Source: Streptomyces regalis (GTDB lineage: Bacteria; Actinomycetota; Actinomycetes; Streptomycetales; Streptomycetaceae). Taken from it: a DNA stretch of 64,000 bases. The stretch is taken from contig NZ_LLZG01000345.1 in assembly GCF_001509475.1 (NCBI RefSeq), forward strand, positions 62,001 to 126,000, written 5' to 3'. The notes under the pieces are model-generated. The model was not told where the DNA came from, ran no database searches, and saw only the letters and a program-made list of their open reading frames with translations. Shown here piece after piece: positions 53,998 to 64,000 of the stretch; positions within the stretch are counted from its first letter, which is position 1, and the number at the start of each line of letters is the position of its first letter. The translations under genes were made by a program, and so were the position numbers.

Positions 53998-54936
53998 ATG
54001 ACCGCCTGCCTGCTCCTGCTGAGCATCGTCGCCCTGACGGCCGCCGTACCCGTCCCCCGGGCGCTGACCCGGGCCACCTGGCCCGAACAGGAACCCGTGG
54101 TCGCGCTCTGGGTGTGGCAGTGCCTGGTCGCCACCGTCCTGCTGTCCTGCCTGACGGCCCTGACCCTGGGCGCCGCTGCCGTCTTCGGCACGGTACGCGC
54201 CCAGCTCTTCGCTCCGGCGCCGCCGTCGGTGACCGAGGCGTACGACCTCTCGGCCGCTCCCGCCTGGGCGGCCACCCTCACCGTGCTGCTGGCCTGCGGG
54301 GCCGCCTGGACGACCGCGATGCTGGCCCGCGAGCTCGTCGACGCGCGTCGGCGACGCGGCCAGGCCAGGGCCCACCTGCGCGAACGCGCCCCCGACCTGC
54401 CCGCGGGCCTCGGCTCGGCGCGCGGCCCGCTCCTGGTGCTGGAGGACGAGTACCCCGACGCCTGGTGGATGCCGGGCAGCCCGCCCCAGCTGATCGTCAC
54501 CACGGGCGCCCTGCACCGCCTGACCGACCACCAGCTCGACGCCGTCCTCACCCATGAACGTGGCCACGCCCAAGCCCGCCACGACTGGCTGCTGCACCTC
54601 TCCACCGCGCTTGCCACCGGATTCCCCCGCATCCCGCTGTTCGCCCACTTCTGCGACCAGACCCACCGCCTGGTCGAACTGGCCGCCGACGACACGGCGT
54701 CCCGCCGCTGCGGTCACCTGACGACGGCCCTGGCCCTGATCGAACTCAACCAACACCGAGGCGTTCTCTCCTGTGCCTCCACCCACCGCCTCCTGGGCGA
54801 ACGCGTCAACCGCCTCCTCCAGCCCCCGCCGCGCCTGGGCCGCCGCCATCGTGCCCTCACGACGACGCTGGCAGCGCTGGTGCCGCTGCTCCCGCTCCTG
54901 ATCACGTTCGCACCAGGGCTGACGGCGCTGAGCTGA
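53998..54936 (+). CDS. M56 (BlaR1/MecR1-like) membrane metallopeptidase
   Basis: A 312-residue membrane peptidase with N-terminal helices (LLLLSIVALTAAVPVPRAL, VATVLLSCLTALTLGAAAVF, AATLTVLLACGAAWTTAML) and a C-terminal helix near 290-308. The zinc site is LTHERGHAQARHDW, with His186, Glu187 and His190, and the downstream LVELAADDTASR helix supplies the third ligand. It lacks the sensor penicillin-binding domain of BlaR1. The usual BlaI/MecI-type repressor gene is not next to it, so its target is unknown. The start is ATG at 53998. Confidence 0.88.
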   Translation: MTACLLLLSIVALTAAVPVPRALTRATWPEQEPVVALWVWQCLVATVLLSCLTALTLGAAAVFGTVRAQLFAPAPPSVTEAYDLSAAPAWAATLTVLLACGAAWTTAMLARELVDARRRRGQARAHLRERAPDLPAGLGSARGPLLVLEDEYPDAWWMPGSPPQLIVTTGALHRLTDHQLDAVLTHERGHAQARHDWLLHLSTALATGFPRIPLFAHFCDQTHRLVELAADDTASRRCGHLTTALALIELNQHRGVLSCASTHRLLGERVNRLLQPPPRLGRRHRALTTTLAALVPLLPLLITFAPGLTALS

Positions 54937-54952
54937 CCGTCGCGCTTGGGCC

Positions 54953-55022
54953 GGCGTACTGGCACCTATGTACTGGCACCGGTGTACTGAGACCGGTGTA
55001 CTGAGACCGGTGTACTGAGACC
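54953..55022 (+). repeat. 14-base minisatellite
   Basis: Five consecutive 14-base units: GGCGTACTGGCACC, TATGTACTGGCACC and three exact GGTGTACTGAGACC. They lie between the M56 stop and the convergent recQ stop. The identical three-unit core suggests recent expansion. Confidence 0.9.
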
Positions 55023-55101
55023 GGCTGTACGTGCGCGACACCCCGCGGCCGGCCTCAGCGCCGGGCACGCGTCACTTGCCGAGCTGCTCCGCGGCCGGCC
55101 T

Positions 55102-57129
55102 CTAGGCCCAGTCCTCCGGCTCCGCATCCGTCTCGGGCCAGTCGTCCGCCCCGAGATCCGCACCCAGGGCCCCTGGATCCGCCTCAGCCGACGCCGCCGC
55201 CCCCTCACCAGACTCCCCACGCACCGAGCCCAGCACCTCGAGCACTCCCTCCCCGTAGGTCACCAGCTTCTTCTCCCCCACACCGCTGACGCCCCCGAGC
55301 TCCCGTACGGACGCGGGCCACACCGTCACGATCTCCCGCAGCGTCGCGTCATGGAAGATCACATACGCCGGAACGCCCTGCTCCCGAGCCTGCTCGGCAC
55401 GCCACGCCCGCAGCGCCTCGAAGGCCGGCACCAGCTCCTCCGGCAGCTCGGCCACCGCGGCCTTCGCCTTGCGCTCGCCACGCCCGGAGCCCGCGGAACC
55501 CGACCCCGACGCCGACCGCGAGGTCACCGGCTTCTTCGGCTCCTTGCGCAGCGGCACCTCCCGTTCCCGCCGCAGCACGGTCCCACTGCCCTCGGTCAGC
55601 ACGAGCGTCCCGTACTCCCCCTCGACCGCGAGCAGCCCCTGGGCCAGCAACTGCCGGATGACGCCCCGCCATTCGCCCTCGCTCAGCTCCTCGCCGATGC
55701 CGAACACCGACAGCTGGTCGTGGTCGAACTGGATCACCTTGCCGGTGCGCCGCCCCAGCAGGATGTCGACGATCTGCAGCGCCCCGAACTTCTGCCCCCG
55801 CTCCCGCTGCAGCCGCACCACCGTCGACAGCACCTTCTGCGCCGCGACGGTGCCGTCCCAGGTCTCCGGCGGCGTCAGGCAGGTGTCGCAGTTGCCGCAG
55901 CCCACCGGATCCGGGTCCTGGCCGAAGTAGGCGAGCAACTGACCGCGCCGGCACTGAGCCGTCTCGCACAGCGCCAGCATCGCGTCCAGGTGCGAGGCGG
56001 CCCGGCGCCGGAACGCCTCGTCGCCCTCGCCCGACTGGATCAGCTTGCGCTGCTGTATGACGTCGTTGAGGCCGTAGGCCATCCAGGCCGTGGAGGGGAG
56101 ACCGTCGCGTCCGGCACGGCCCGTCTCCTGGTAGTAGCCCTCGACCGACTTGGGCAGGTCGAGGTGGGCGACGAACCGCACGTCCGGCTTGTCGATGCCC
56201 ATCCCGAAGGCGATGGTCGCCACCACGACCAGGCCCTCCTCCCGTAGGAACCGGGATTGGTGCGCCGCGCGCGTGCCCGCGTCCAGGCCGGCGTGGTACG
56301 GCACCGCCTCGATGCCGTTGCGGCTCAGGAACTCGGCCGTCGCCTCCACGGACTTGCGCGACAGGCAGTACACGATGCCCGCGTCGCCCGCGTGCTCCTC
56401 GCGCAGGAAGCTCAACAGCTGCTTCTTGGGGTCCGCCTTCGGCACGATCCGGTACTGGATGTTGGGCCGGTCGAAGCTCGCCACGAAGTGCCGGGCACTC
56501 GGCATGTTCAGCCGCTGAGTGATCTCCTGGTGCGTCGCATGCGTGGCCGTCGCCGTGAGAGCGATCCGCGGCACGTCCGGCCAGCGCTCGCCGAGCAGCG
56601 ACAGGGCCAGATAGTCGGGACGGAAGTCGTGGCCCCACTGGGACACGCAGTGCGCCTCGTCGATCGCGAACACCGCGATCTTGCCGCGGGAGAGCAGGTC
56701 CAGCGTCGAGTCGAGCCGCAGCCGCTCCGGTGCGAGGTAGAGCAGGTCCAGCTCGCCCGCCAGGAACTCCGCCTCCACCACCCGCCGCTCGTCGAAGTCC
56801 TGCGTGGAGTTCATGAACCCGGCGCGCACACCGAGCGCCCGCAGCGCGTCCACCTGGTCCTGCATCAGCGCGATGAGCGGGGAGACGACCACGCCCGTAC
56901 CGGGTCTGACCAGGGAGGGGATCTGGTAGCACAGCGACTTCCCGCCGCCGGTCGGCATGAGCACGACGGCATCGCCGCCTGCCACCACATGCTCGATGAC
57001 CGCTTCCTGCTCGCCACGGAAGGCGTCGTACCCGAAAACCCGGTGCAACGCGGCCAGCGCCTCGCTGCCGCTCGCCTGTGCCGCCTCGGTCACCGTTGGC
57101 ATCTCACTGATCCCACCCGTCGCACCCAT
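55102..57129 (-). CDS. recQ: ATP-dependent DNA helicase RecQ
   Basis: A 675-residue 3'-5' helicase of recombination and repair. Motif I is [20 protein letters not shown], motif II DEAH in [20 protein letters not shown], the RecQ-specific loop is included, and motif VI is [15 protein letters not shown]. The RQC zinc site has [15 protein letters not shown] followed by CGNCDTCL. A winged-helix segment and a C-terminal HRDC domain ([20 protein letters not shown]) complete the classic layout. The Ser/Gly-rich linker at about 525-550 and acidic tail are typical of actinomycete forms. ATG at 57129 has GGGGG 8 bases upstream; ATG at 57135 is also possible. Confidence 0.94.
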   Translation of the reverse strand: MGATGGISEMPTVTEAAQASGSEALAALHRVFGYDAFRGEQEAVIEHVVAGGDAVVLMPTGGGKSLCYQIPSLVRPGTGVVVSPLIALMQDQVDALRALGVRAGFMNSTQDFDERRVVEAEFLAGELDLLYLAPERLRLDSTLDLLSRGKIAVFAIDEAHCVSQWGHDFRPDYLALSLLGERWPDVPRIALTATATHATHQEITQRLNMPSARHFVASFDRPNIQYRIVPKADPKKQLLSFLREEHAGDAGIVYCLSRKSVEATAEFLSRNGIEAVPYHAGLDAGTRAAHQSRFLREEGLVVVATIAFGMGIDKPDVRFVAHLDLPKSVEGYYQETGRAGRDGLPSTAWMAYGLNDVIQQRKLIQSGEGDEAFRRRAASHLDAMLALCETAQCRRGQLLAYFGQDPDPVGCGNCDTCLTPPETWDGTVAAQKVLSTVVRLQRERGQKFGALQIVDILLGRRTGKVIQFDHDQLSVFGIGEELSEGEWRGVIRQLLAQGLLAVEGEYGTLVLTEGSGTVLRREREVPLRKEPKKPVTSRSASGSGSAGSGRGERKAKAAVAELPEELVPAFEALRAWRAEQAREQGVPAYVIFHDATLREIVTVWPASVRELGGVSGVGEKKLVTYGEGVLEVLGSVRGESGEGAAASAEADPGALGADLGADDWPETDAEPEDWA

Positions 57130-57280
57130 CGCCATGTCCCCCGCACGTCGTCCCTCGACCACTGCATCCACGATAGGGGCCACCACGGACAGCGCCGGAG
57201 TTATCCACAGGCTTGCGTCCCACACTTCCGTAATCGACCGATAACCTTGTGCGATCGGCACAACTCTGCCTGGAGCACTG

Positions 57281-57883
57281 GTGAGCACGACGAACGCAGC
57301 TTTGGAGCCCGACTGGCCCCTTCCTCCAGACGGTGGCTGGATGGCCGACGACCTGGACCGCATCCCGAACCTGCCACCGCACACGCAGTTGATCGACGCG
57401 AGCCTGGTCTTCCCGTGCCGTCAGTCGGTGTTCCACGTGCGCGCCATGGGTTTCTTCGGCCGGCAACTGGACAGCTCCGCACCGTCGGGGCTCGAGGTCC
57501 TCTGCCGGTTCACCATGGACATCGACCAGCACAACAGGCCGGAACCCGACGTCATCGTCGCCCGGGGAGAAGCCCTGGTGAGTCTCGATCAGACCCGCCT
57601 TCCGGCCGCGGACGTCCTGCTGGCAGTCGAGGTCGTCATGCCGGACTCCGCCTCCCGTGACCGCGAGACCAAGCCCCTAAAGTACGCCAGGGCCAAGATC
57701 CCCCACTACTGGCGGATCGAGAACGAGAAGGGCCGCGCGGCGGTGCACGCCTTCGAGCTGGAGCCCACGACCGGTACGTACACCAGCGTGGGGATCTTCC
57801 GCGAGCGGATGAAGGTAGACGTTCCGTTCCCTGTCGACCTGGACCTGACCCAGATCAAGACGCGCCGCGACAAGGAACAGTAG
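57281..57883 (+). CDS. Uma2 family (DUF820) endonuclease-fold protein
   Basis: A 200-residue protein with the PD-(D/E)xK-type Uma2 fold: [20 protein letters not shown] gives the conserved Asp, [20 protein letters not shown] the Glu, and [20 protein letters not shown] the C-terminal core. The Lys expected after the Glu motif is absent, as in much of the family. Uma2 proteins are numerous in actinomycetes and cyanobacteria; function is not established. Starts at the GTG at 57281, divergent from recQ. Confidence 0.88.
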   Translation: MSTTNAALEPDWPLPPDGGWMADDLDRIPNLPPHTQLIDASLVFPCRQSVFHVRAMGFFGRQLDSSAPSGLEVLCRFTMDIDQHNRPEPDVIVARGEALVSLDQTRLPAADVLLAVEVVMPDSASRDRETKPLKYARAKIPHYWRIENEKGRAAVHAFELEPTTGTYTSVGIFRERMKVDVPFPVDLDLTQIKTRRDKEQ

Positions 57884-57897
57884 CCCCACACACATCA

Positions 57898-57937
57898 CAG
57901 CGGCCCGGCAACCCCCTGAGGGGAAGCCGGGCCGCTG
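57898..57937. terminator. Bidirectional terminator between Uma2 gene and nuoN
   Basis: A 12-base-pair outer stem (CAGCGGCCCGGC with GCCGGGCCGCTG) and an inner CCCC/GGGG stem with a CTGA loop. It fills the gap between the Uma2 stop (plus) and the end of the nuo operon (minus). Confidence 0.85.
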
Positions 57938-57957
57938 CCACGCCTGCGGGCACCGCG

Positions 57958-59607
57958 TCAGCGCACGAAAACCCCCGCCGTACTCGCCAGATCCAGGAAG
58001 TACTGCGGCGCCACACCCAGCACCAGCGTGACCGCCACGCCCACCCCGATCGCCGTCATCGTCAGCGGCGACGGCACGGCGACCGTCGGCCCCTCCGGGC
58101 TCGGCTCGCTGAAGAACATCAGCACGATGACGCGGATGTAGAAGAACGCCGCGATCGCGGACGAGATCACACCGACCACGACCAGCGGGCCGGCCCCACC
58201 CTCCGCCGCCGCCTTGAACACGGCGAACTTCCCGGCGAAGCCGGAGGTCAGCGGAATGCCCGCGAAGGCCAGCAGGAACACCGCGAACACGGCTGCGACC
58301 AGCGGCGAACGGCGGCCCAGACCGGCCCACTTGGACAGGTGCGTCGCCTCACCGCCGGCGTCGCGCACCAGCGTCACCACGGCGAACGCGCCGATGGTCA
58401 CGAAGGAGTACGCGCCCAGGTAGAAGAGGACGGACGACACTCCGGACGGCGTGGTCGCGATGACACCCGCGAGGATGAAGCCCGCGTGCGCGATCGACGA
58501 GTACGCCAGCAGCCGTTTGATGTCGGTCTGCGTGATCGCGACGATCGCACCGCCCAGCATGGTGACGATCGCCACGCCCCACATGACCGGCCGCCAGTCC
58601 CAGCGCAGGCCGGGCAGGACGACGTACAGCAGACGCAGCAGCGCACCGAATGCCGCCACCTTCGTCGCCGCCGCCATGAACCCGGTCACCGGCGTCGGCG
58701 CGCCCTGGTAGACGTCCGGCGTCCACATGTGGAACGGGACCGCGCCCACCTTGAACAACAGGCCCATGACGATCATCGCGGCGCCGACCAGCAGCAACGC
58801 GTCGTTGCCCATCGTGTCCGCGAGCGCCGGGCTGACATCCGGCACCGTGCCGTCGACGACCTGCGCGATTGCCGCGTACGACACGGAGCCCGCGTAGCCG
58901 TACAGCAGCGCGATGCCGAACAGCGTGAACGCGGAGGCGAACGCCCCGAGCAGGAAGTACTTGACCGCGGCCTCCTGCGACATGAGCCGCTTGCGGCGGG
59001 CCAGTGCGCACATCAGGTACAGCGGGAGCGAGAAGACTTCCAGGGCGATGAACAGCGTCAGCAGGTCGTTGGCCGCCGGGAAGATCAGCATGCCGGCCAC
59101 CGCGAACATCAGCAGCGGGAACACCTCGGTGGTGGTGAACCCGGCCTTCACTGCGGCCTTTTCGCTGTCGCTGCCCGGCACGGACGCGGCCTGCGCGGCG
59201 AAGGAGTCGACCCGGTTGCCGTGCGCCGCCGGGTCGAGTCGCCGTTCGGCGAAGGTGAACAGGCCGACGAGGCCCGACAGCAGGATCGTTCCCTGGAGGA
59301 ACAGGGCCGGTCCGTCGACGGCGATCGCGCCCATCGCGGCGATGCCCGCCTTGGTCGTGGCGTACCCGCCGGCCGCCAGCGCCACGACCGCGGCGAAGGC
59401 CGCGACGAGCGCCACGACGCAGACGAACACCTGCGTGTAGTAGCGAGCCTTGCGCGGGACTACCGCCTCGATCAGCACCCCGACGATCGCCGCGCCGACG
59501 ACGATCAAGGTGGGCGACAATTGTCCGTACTCGATCTTCGGCGCGTCGATCTTCGAGATCGGGTCGGCCGCGGTTGTCCACAGGCTGTGGACGACTGATG
59601 CGCTCAC
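57958..59607 (-). CDS. nuoN: NADH-quinone oxidoreductase subunit N (main operon)
   Basis: A 549-residue antiporter-like membrane subunit. Core motifs are FIALEVFSLPLYLMCALARR (channel Glu), GLLFKVGAVPFHMWTPDVYQ (channel Lys) and MAAATKVAAFGALLRLLYVV. Length and order after nuoM match the classical 14-gene actinobacterial operon. The start overlaps the nuoM stop by 4 bases. A terminator follows at 57898-57937, so it is the last gene of the main operon. It differs strongly from nuoN2 at 12125-13648. Confidence 0.95.
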   Translation of the reverse strand: MSASVVHSLWTTAADPISKIDAPKIEYGQLSPTLIVVGAAIVGVLIEAVVPRKARYYTQVFVCVVALVAAFAAVVALAAGGYATTKAGIAAMGAIAVDGPALFLQGTILLSGLVGLFTFAERRLDPAAHGNRVDSFAAQAASVPGSDSEKAAVKAGFTTTEVFPLLMFAVAGMLIFPAANDLLTLFIALEVFSLPLYLMCALARRKRLMSQEAAVKYFLLGAFASAFTLFGIALLYGYAGSVSYAAIAQVVDGTVPDVSPALADTMGNDALLLVGAAMIVMGLLFKVGAVPFHMWTPDVYQGAPTPVTGFMAAATKVAAFGALLRLLYVVLPGLRWDWRPVMWGVAIVTMLGGAIVAITQTDIKRLLAYSSIAHAGFILAGVIATTPSGVSSVLFYLGAYSFVTIGAFAVVTLVRDAGGEATHLSKWAGLGRRSPLVAAVFAVFLLAFAGIPLTSGFAGKFAVFKAAAEGGAGPLVVVGVISSAIAAFFYIRVIVLMFFSEPSPEGPTVAVPSPLTMTAIGVGVAVTLVLGVAPQYFLDLASTAGVFVR

Positions 59608-61175
59608 TTGGCGGCCTCCACCTCGGGCTGGGGGTCCTTCTTCTGTACGTCGGACATGGTCTGCTTGACCGCCGGGTTGACGATGTCCGTGACGGGCTTC
59701 GGGTAGACGCCCAGGAAGATCAGCAGTACGACCAGCGGAGCGACGACCACGAGTTCACGCACCCTGAGGTCGGGCATCGCCGAGACCTCGGGCTTCACCG
59801 GGCCCGTCATCGTCCTCTGGTAGAGGACGAGGGTGTAGAGCGCGGCGAGCACGATGCCGAAGGTGGCGATGATGCCGATCACCGGGTAGCGCGTGAACGT
59901 GCCGACCAGGACCAGGAATTCACTCACGAAGGGCGCCAGTCCCGGCAGCGACAGGGTCGCCAGACCGCCGACCAGGAAGGTTCCGGCGAGCACCGGGGCG
60001 ACCTTCTGCACACCGCCGTAGTCGGCGATGAGCCGCGAGCCGCGCCGCGAGATCAGGAAGCCGGCCACCAGCATCAACGCGGCGGTGGAGATGCCGTGGT
60101 TGACCATGTAGAGCGTCGCGCCGGACTGGCCCTGGCTGGTCATCGCGAAGATGCCCATGATGATGAAGCCGAAGTGCGAGATCGACGCGTATGCGATCAG
60201 CCGCTTCATGTCGCGCTGGCCGACCGCGAGCAGTGCCCCGTAGACGATGCTGATCACCGCCAGCACGAGGATCGCGGGCGTCGCCCACTTGCTCGCCTCC
60301 GGGAACAGCTGGAGGCAGAAGCGGAGCATCGCGAAGGTGCCCACCTTGTCGACGACCGCGGTGATCAGTACGGCGACCGGTGCGGTGGCCTCCCCCATCG
60401 CGTTGGGCAGCCAGGTGTGCAGCGGCCACAGCGGCGCCTTCACCGCGAAGGCGAAGAAGAACCCGAGGAACAGCCAGCGCTCGGTGTTCGTCGCCATGTC
60501 GAGCGTGCCGTTGGCACGGGCCTCGGCGATCTCCTGGAGGCTGAAGTTCCCGGCGACGACATAGAGGCCGATCACCGCGGCCAGCATGATCAGACCGCCG
60601 ACCAGGTTGTAGAGCAGGAACTTCACGGCCGCGTACGAGCGTTGCGTCGCCGCCACCTTCTCGCCGTGCTCGTGGGCACGGTCTCCGAAGCCGCCGATGA
60701 GGAAGTACATCGGGATGAGCATGGCTTCGAAGAAGATGTAGAAGAGGAAGACGTCGGTGGCCTCGAAGGAGAGGATCACCATCGCCTCGACGGCCAGGAT
60801 CAGGGCGAAGAAGCCCTGCGTCGGCCGCCAGCGGCTGCTGCCGGTCTCCAGCGGGTCGGCGTCGTGCCAGCCCGCGAGGAGGATGAACGGGATCAGCAGC
60901 GCCGTCAGCGCGATCAGCGCCACCGCGATGCCGTCCACACCGAGTTCGTAGCGGACCCCGAAGTCGGCGATCCAGGCGTGGGATTCGGTGAGCTGGTAGC
61001 GGTCGCCGTCCGGGTCGAAGCGGACCAGGACGGTGATCGCGAGGGCGAGCGTGGCGAGCGAGAAGAGCAGCGCCAGCCACTTGGCGGCGGTGCGCTGGGC
61101 GGCCGGTACGGCGGCCGTGGCGATCGCCCCGATCGCCGGGAGCGCCGCCGTCGCTGTCAGCAGAGGAAAGGACAT
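59604..61175 (-). CDS. nuoM: NADH-quinone oxidoreductase subunit M (main operon)
   Basis: A 523-residue antiporter-like subunit with FYIFFEAMLIPMYFLIGGFG (channel Glu) and FAVKAPLWPLHTWLPNAMGE, followed by AVLITAVVDKVGTFAMLRFC. Here the last Lys lies in DKVGTF. The length is normal. It begins 5 bases after the nuoL stop codon and overlaps nuoN by 4 bases. Confidence 0.95.
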   Translation of the reverse strand: MSFPLLTATAALPAIGAIATAAVPAAQRTAAKWLALLFSLATLALAITVLVRFDPDGDRYQLTESHAWIADFGVRYELGVDGIAVALIALTALLIPFILLAGWHDADPLETGSSRWRPTQGFFALILAVEAMVILSFEATDVFLFYIFFEAMLIPMYFLIGGFGDRAHEHGEKVAATQRSYAAVKFLLYNLVGGLIMLAAVIGLYVVAGNFSLQEIAEARANGTLDMATNTERWLFLGFFFAFAVKAPLWPLHTWLPNAMGEATAPVAVLITAVVDKVGTFAMLRFCLQLFPEASKWATPAILVLAVISIVYGALLAVGQRDMKRLIAYASISHFGFIIMGIFAMTSQGQSGATLYMVNHGISTAALMLVAGFLISRRGSRLIADYGGVQKVAPVLAGTFLVGGLATLSLPGLAPFVSEFLVLVGTFTRYPVIGIIATFGIVLAALYTLVLYQRTMTGPVKPEVSAMPDLRVRELVVVAPLVVLLIFLGVYPKPVTDIVNPAVKQTMSDVQKKDPQPEVEAAK

Positions 61176-61180
61176 CGGTA

Positions 61181-63139
61181 TCAGACCGCCCTCATCAGCA
61201 GGGTCGCGGCGATGAGGATCGCCGCACCGCCGAACATCGAGACCGCGTACGACCGCGCGAAGCCGTTCTGCAGCCTGCGCATCCGTCCGGACAGGCCGCC
61301 CATCGAGGCCGCCGTGCCGTTGACGACGCCATCGACCAAGGTGTGGTCGACGTACACCAGGGAGCGCGTGAGGTGCTCGCCACCGCGCACGAGGACGACG
61401 TGGTTGAAGTCGTCCTGGAGCAGGTCACGCCGGGCGGCCCGGGTGAGCAGCGACCCGCGCGGGGCGACGACCGGGACCGGGCGGCGGCCGTACTGGGCGT
61501 AGGCGAGGGCGACGCCGATGACCATGCATGCCACCGTCGCGCCGGTGACCACTCCCGCGCTGATCGGCGGGTTGCCGTGGGCGTGCCCGGTGATGGGCTC
61601 CAGCCAGTGCACGAAGCGGTCGCCGATGCTGAAGAACGCACCGCCGGCCACCGACCCGACAGCCAGGACGATCATCGGGATGGTCATGACCTTGGGCGAC
61701 TCGTGCGGGTGCGGCATCTCGCCCGGGTGCACCTCGATACCGGGCTCGATGCTCGGCGCCTTGTCCGGGTCGGGCGCCGGCTGCCACCGCTCCTCCCCGA
61801 AGAACGTCATCAGCATCACGCGCGTCATGTAGAACGCCGTGATGGCGGCGCCCAGCAGCGCGCAGCCGCCCAGGATCCAGCCCTCGGTCCCACCCTTGGC
61901 GAACGCCGCCTCGATGATCTTGTCCTTGGAGAAGAAGCCGGACAGACCCGGGAAGCCGATGATGGCCAGGTAGCCGAGGCCGAAGGTGACGAAGGTGATC
62001 GGCATGTACTTGCGCAGGCCGCCGTACTTGCGCATGTCGACCTCGTCGTTCATGCCGTGCATGACCGAGCCGGCGCCGAGGAACAGCCCGGCCTTGAAGA
62101 AGCCGTGCGTCACCAGGTGCATGATCGCGAAGACGTAGCCGATGGGACCGAGGCCCGCGGCGAGGATCATGTAGCCGATCTGCGACATGGTCGAGCCGGC
62201 CAGCGCCTTCTTGATGTCGTCCTTGGCGCAACCGACGATCGCACCGAACAGGAGCGTGACGGCACCGACGATGGTGACGACCAGCTGCGCGTCCGGCGCG
62301 GCGTTGAAGATGGCGCCGGAGCGGACGATCAGGTAGACGCCCGCGGTCACCATGGTCGCGGCGTGGATGAGGGCCGAGACCGGGGTCGGGCCCTCCATCG
62401 CGTCCCCGAGCCAGGACTGCAGCGGTACCTGGGCGGACTTGCCGCAGGCGGCGAGCAGCAGCATCAGACCGATGACGGTGAGCTTGCCCTCGCTCGCGTC
62501 ACCGACCAGGCCGACCTCCTCGTGGCTGCCGAGCACCGGCCCGAAGGCGAAGGTGCCGAACCACAGGAACATCAGCATGATCGCGATCGACAGGCCCATG
62601 TCGCCGACGCGGTTGACCAGGAAGGCCTTCTTCGCGGCGGTGGCGGCGCTGGGCTTGTGCTGCCAGAAACCGATCAGCAGGTAGGAGGCGAGACCGACGC
62701 CCTCCCAACCGACGTACAGCAGCAGGTAGTTGTCGGCGAGGACGAGCAGCAGCATCGCCGCGAGAAACAGGTTCAGGTAGCCGAAGAAGCGGCGGCGGCG
62801 CTCGTCGTGCTCCATGTACCCGACCGAGTACAGGTGGATCAGCGAGCCGACGCCGGTGATCAGCAGCACGAACGTCATCGACAGCTGGTCGAGGCGGAAG
62901 GCGACGTCCGCCTGGAAGCCCTCGACCGGGATCCAGCTGAACAGGTGCTGGGTGAGGGTGCGGTGTTCGGCGTCCTTGCCCAGCAGGTCGGCGAAGAGGA
63001 TCACGCCGAAGACGAAGGAGACGAACGACAGGAGCGTGCCGATCCACTGGCCGACGGCGTCGAGACGCCGGCCGCCGCACAGCAGTACGGCCGCTCCGAG
63101 CAATGGCGCCGCGACCAGCAGCGCAATCAGGTTCTCCAC
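61181..63139 (-). CDS. nuoL: NADH-quinone oxidoreductase subunit L (main operon)
   Basis: A 652-residue antiporter-like subunit. It carries [20 protein letters not shown] (channel Glu), [20 protein letters not shown] (channel Lys) and [20 protein letters not shown], plus the C-terminal lateral helix region. A His-rich extramembrane loop ([13 protein letters not shown]) near residue 480 is a small insertion typical of actinomycete NuoL. It is followed 5 bases later by nuoM. Confidence 0.95.
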   Translation of the reverse strand: MENLIALLVAAPLLGAAVLLCGGRRLDAVGQWIGTLLSFVSFVFGVILFADLLGKDAEHRTLTQHLFSWIPVEGFQADVAFRLDQLSMTFVLLITGVGSLIHLYSVGYMEHDERRRRFFGYLNLFLAAMLLLVLADNYLLLYVGWEGVGLASYLLIGFWQHKPSAATAAKKAFLVNRVGDMGLSIAIMLMFLWFGTFAFGPVLGSHEEVGLVGDASEGKLTVIGLMLLLAACGKSAQVPLQSWLGDAMEGPTPVSALIHAATMVTAGVYLIVRSGAIFNAAPDAQLVVTIVGAVTLLFGAIVGCAKDDIKKALAGSTMSQIGYMILAAGLGPIGYVFAIMHLVTHGFFKAGLFLGAGSVMHGMNDEVDMRKYGGLRKYMPITFVTFGLGYLAIIGFPGLSGFFSKDKIIEAAFAKGGTEGWILGGCALLGAAITAFYMTRVMLMTFFGEERWQPAPDPDKAPSIEPGIEVHPGEMPHPHESPKVMTIPMIVLAVGSVAGGAFFSIGDRFVHWLEPITGHAHGNPPISAGVVTGATVACMVIGVALAYAQYGRRPVPVVAPRGSLLTRAARRDLLQDDFNHVVLVRGGEHLTRSLVYVDHTLVDGVVNGTAASMGGLSGRMRRLQNGFARSYAVSMFGGAAILIAATLLMRAV

Positions 63140-63154
63140 GATTCTTCCGACCCC

Positions 63155-63454
63155 TTAGAGCTTCATCAGGCTGGCGTCGTCGACCGAGGCCGAGTGGCGG
63201 GAACGGAACAGCGACACGATGATCGCGAGCCCGACCACGACCTCCGCGGCGGCGACGACCATCGTGAAGAAGGCGATGATCTGGCCGTCGAGATTGCCGT
63301 GCATCCGGGAGAACGCGACGAGCGTCAGGTTGCAGGCGTTGAGCATGAGCTCGATGCACATGAAGACGACGATCGCGTTGCGCCTGATCAGCACGCCGGT
63401 GGCGCCGATGGTGAACAACAGGGCGGCGAGATAGAGGTAGTTGACGGGGTTCAC
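63155..63454 (-). CDS. nuoK: NADH-quinone oxidoreductase subunit K (main operon)
   Basis: A 99-residue, three-helix subunit of normal length: [20 protein letters not shown], then [18 protein letters not shown] with the intramembrane Glu and [20 protein letters not shown] with the second. Unlike NuoK2 there is no acidic tail. The start overlaps the nuoJ stop by 4 bases. Confidence 0.95.
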   Translation of the reverse strand: MNPVNYLYLAALLFTIGATGVLIRRNAIVVFMCIELMLNACNLTLVAFSRMHGNLDGQIIAFFTMVVAAAEVVVGLAIIVSLFRSRHSASVDDASLMKL

Positions 63455-64000
63455 TTCGACGCCTCCTCGGGCCGCTTGAAGGTCGACGGCTCGATCGCGG
63501 TCCGCTCCAGCCGCTCCTCCGCGCGCTGCTCCAGGGCCCTGAGGTCGTTGAGCGCCTCGGTGGACACGTCACGGATCTGGCCGCGCTCGCGCAGCGTCTT
63601 GCTGACCGTGAGGTCGGAGGGGGTGCCGTCGGGCAGCAGGCCCGCGATGTCGACCGCGTTGTGCCGGGCATACACGCCGGGTGCCGGCAGCGGCGGGACG
63701 TGCTTGCCTTCGCGGACGCGCTGTTCGGACAGTTCGCGCTGGGTCTTGGCGCGCTCGGTGCGCTCGCGGTGGGTGAGCACCATGGCGCCGACGGCGGCCG
63801 TGATCAGCAGGGCACCGGTGATCTCGAAGGCGAACACGTACTTGCTGAAGAGGAGGACCGCGAGGCCCTCCACATTGCCGTTCGCGTTCGCCTGGGCGAG
63901 GCCGTTGAACTCCGTGATCGAGGCGTTGCCGATGCCTGCGACCAACAGGATGCCGAAGCCCAGGCCGCAGAGAAGGGCCAGCCAGCGCTGGCCCTTGATG
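63451..64000 (-). CDS. nuoJ: NADH-quinone oxidoreductase subunit J (main operon), 5' end outside window
   Basis: The 3' 183 codons of nuoJ; the start lies beyond position 64000. Visible are [20 protein letters not shown] at the window edge, a helix in [20 protein letters not shown] and [20 protein letters not shown], the conserved last helix of NuoJ. A hydrophilic tail of about 100 residues (from [16 protein letters not shown] on) is longer than in E. coli and ends in EEASK. It precedes nuoK with a 4-base overlap. Confidence 0.93.
   Translation of the reverse strand, partial: IKGQRWLALLCGLGFGILLVAGIGNASITEFNGLAQANANGNVEGLAVLLFSKYVFAFEITGALLITAAVGAMVLTHRERTERAKTQRELSEQRVREGKHVPPLPAPGVYARHNAVDIAGLLPDGTPSDLTVSKTLRERGQIRDVSTEALNDLRALEQRAEERLERTAIEPSTFKRPEEASK

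Overview
The window is a stretch of a Streptomyces (or very close actinomycete) chromosome. The evidence is very high G+C with strong third-position GC, many GTG starts, ATGA/GTGA overlaps between operon genes, two complex I (nuo) loci, a KorAB 2-oxoacid:ferredoxin oxidoreductase, a c-di-AMP riboswitch leader on a LysM/SLT cell-wall enzyme, and an intergenic repeat that I recognise as a common Streptomyces dispersed element. No phage, integrase, insertion sequence or CRISPR array was seen, so this looks like core chromosome with a few species-variable genes.

Layout. 1-2.5 kb: 5' part of a small monooxygenase-like gene, a DHA2-type MFS exporter and a TetR regulator, with a matching operator in front of each of the last two. 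2.5-4.1 kb (minus): tRNA-Thr, tRNA-Met, rpmG, then hadA-like and hadB-like MaoC genes, the conserved actinobacterial order. 4.3-12 kb: amidohydrolase, NAD(P)-binding protein, SnoaL-like protein, tRNA-Tyr, YajQ, GlsB-type membrane protein, APC permease, SMI1/KNR4 protein, YccF and HtpX.

12.1-22.6 kb (minus): a second, incomplete complex I operon in the order A-B-C-H-I-J-K-L-M-N. Genes D, E, F and G are absent and the NuoC protein carries a long repetitive tail. It is divergent from two paralogous sensor kinases and one NarL-type response regulator (23.0-26.7 kb), followed by korA-korB (26.9-29.9 kb). The gene set suggests a ferredoxin-fed, NADH-independent complex I variant supplied by KorAB. 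This is the most interesting system in the window.

30-45 kb: DUF6082 protein and a small neighbour, a redox-type HxlR regulator divergent from an NmrA-like quinone oxidoreductase, RarD, a VOC protein, a secreted M28 aminopeptidase, a proline-rich protein divergent from a DUF6668-like protein, amidase, NADPH-flavin reductase, an ABC-2 exporter, a LolA-like protein, a CHRD/DUF3455 secreted protein and a polyprenyl diphosphate synthase.

45-51 kb contains three apparently decaying genes: a POT transporter without a start codon, a CocE hydrolase with a frameshift, and an AhpD-like remnant that has lost its CxxC core. Between them lie the riboswitch-controlled SLT protein and a HAD phosphatase. 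51-58 kb: fumarylacetoacetase, membrane protein plus YtrA-type GntR regulator, a solitary M56 peptidase, RecQ and a Uma2 protein. 58-64 kb (minus): the 3' end of a second nuo locus (J partial, K, L, M, N), which I infer to be the main complex I operon continuing beyond the window.
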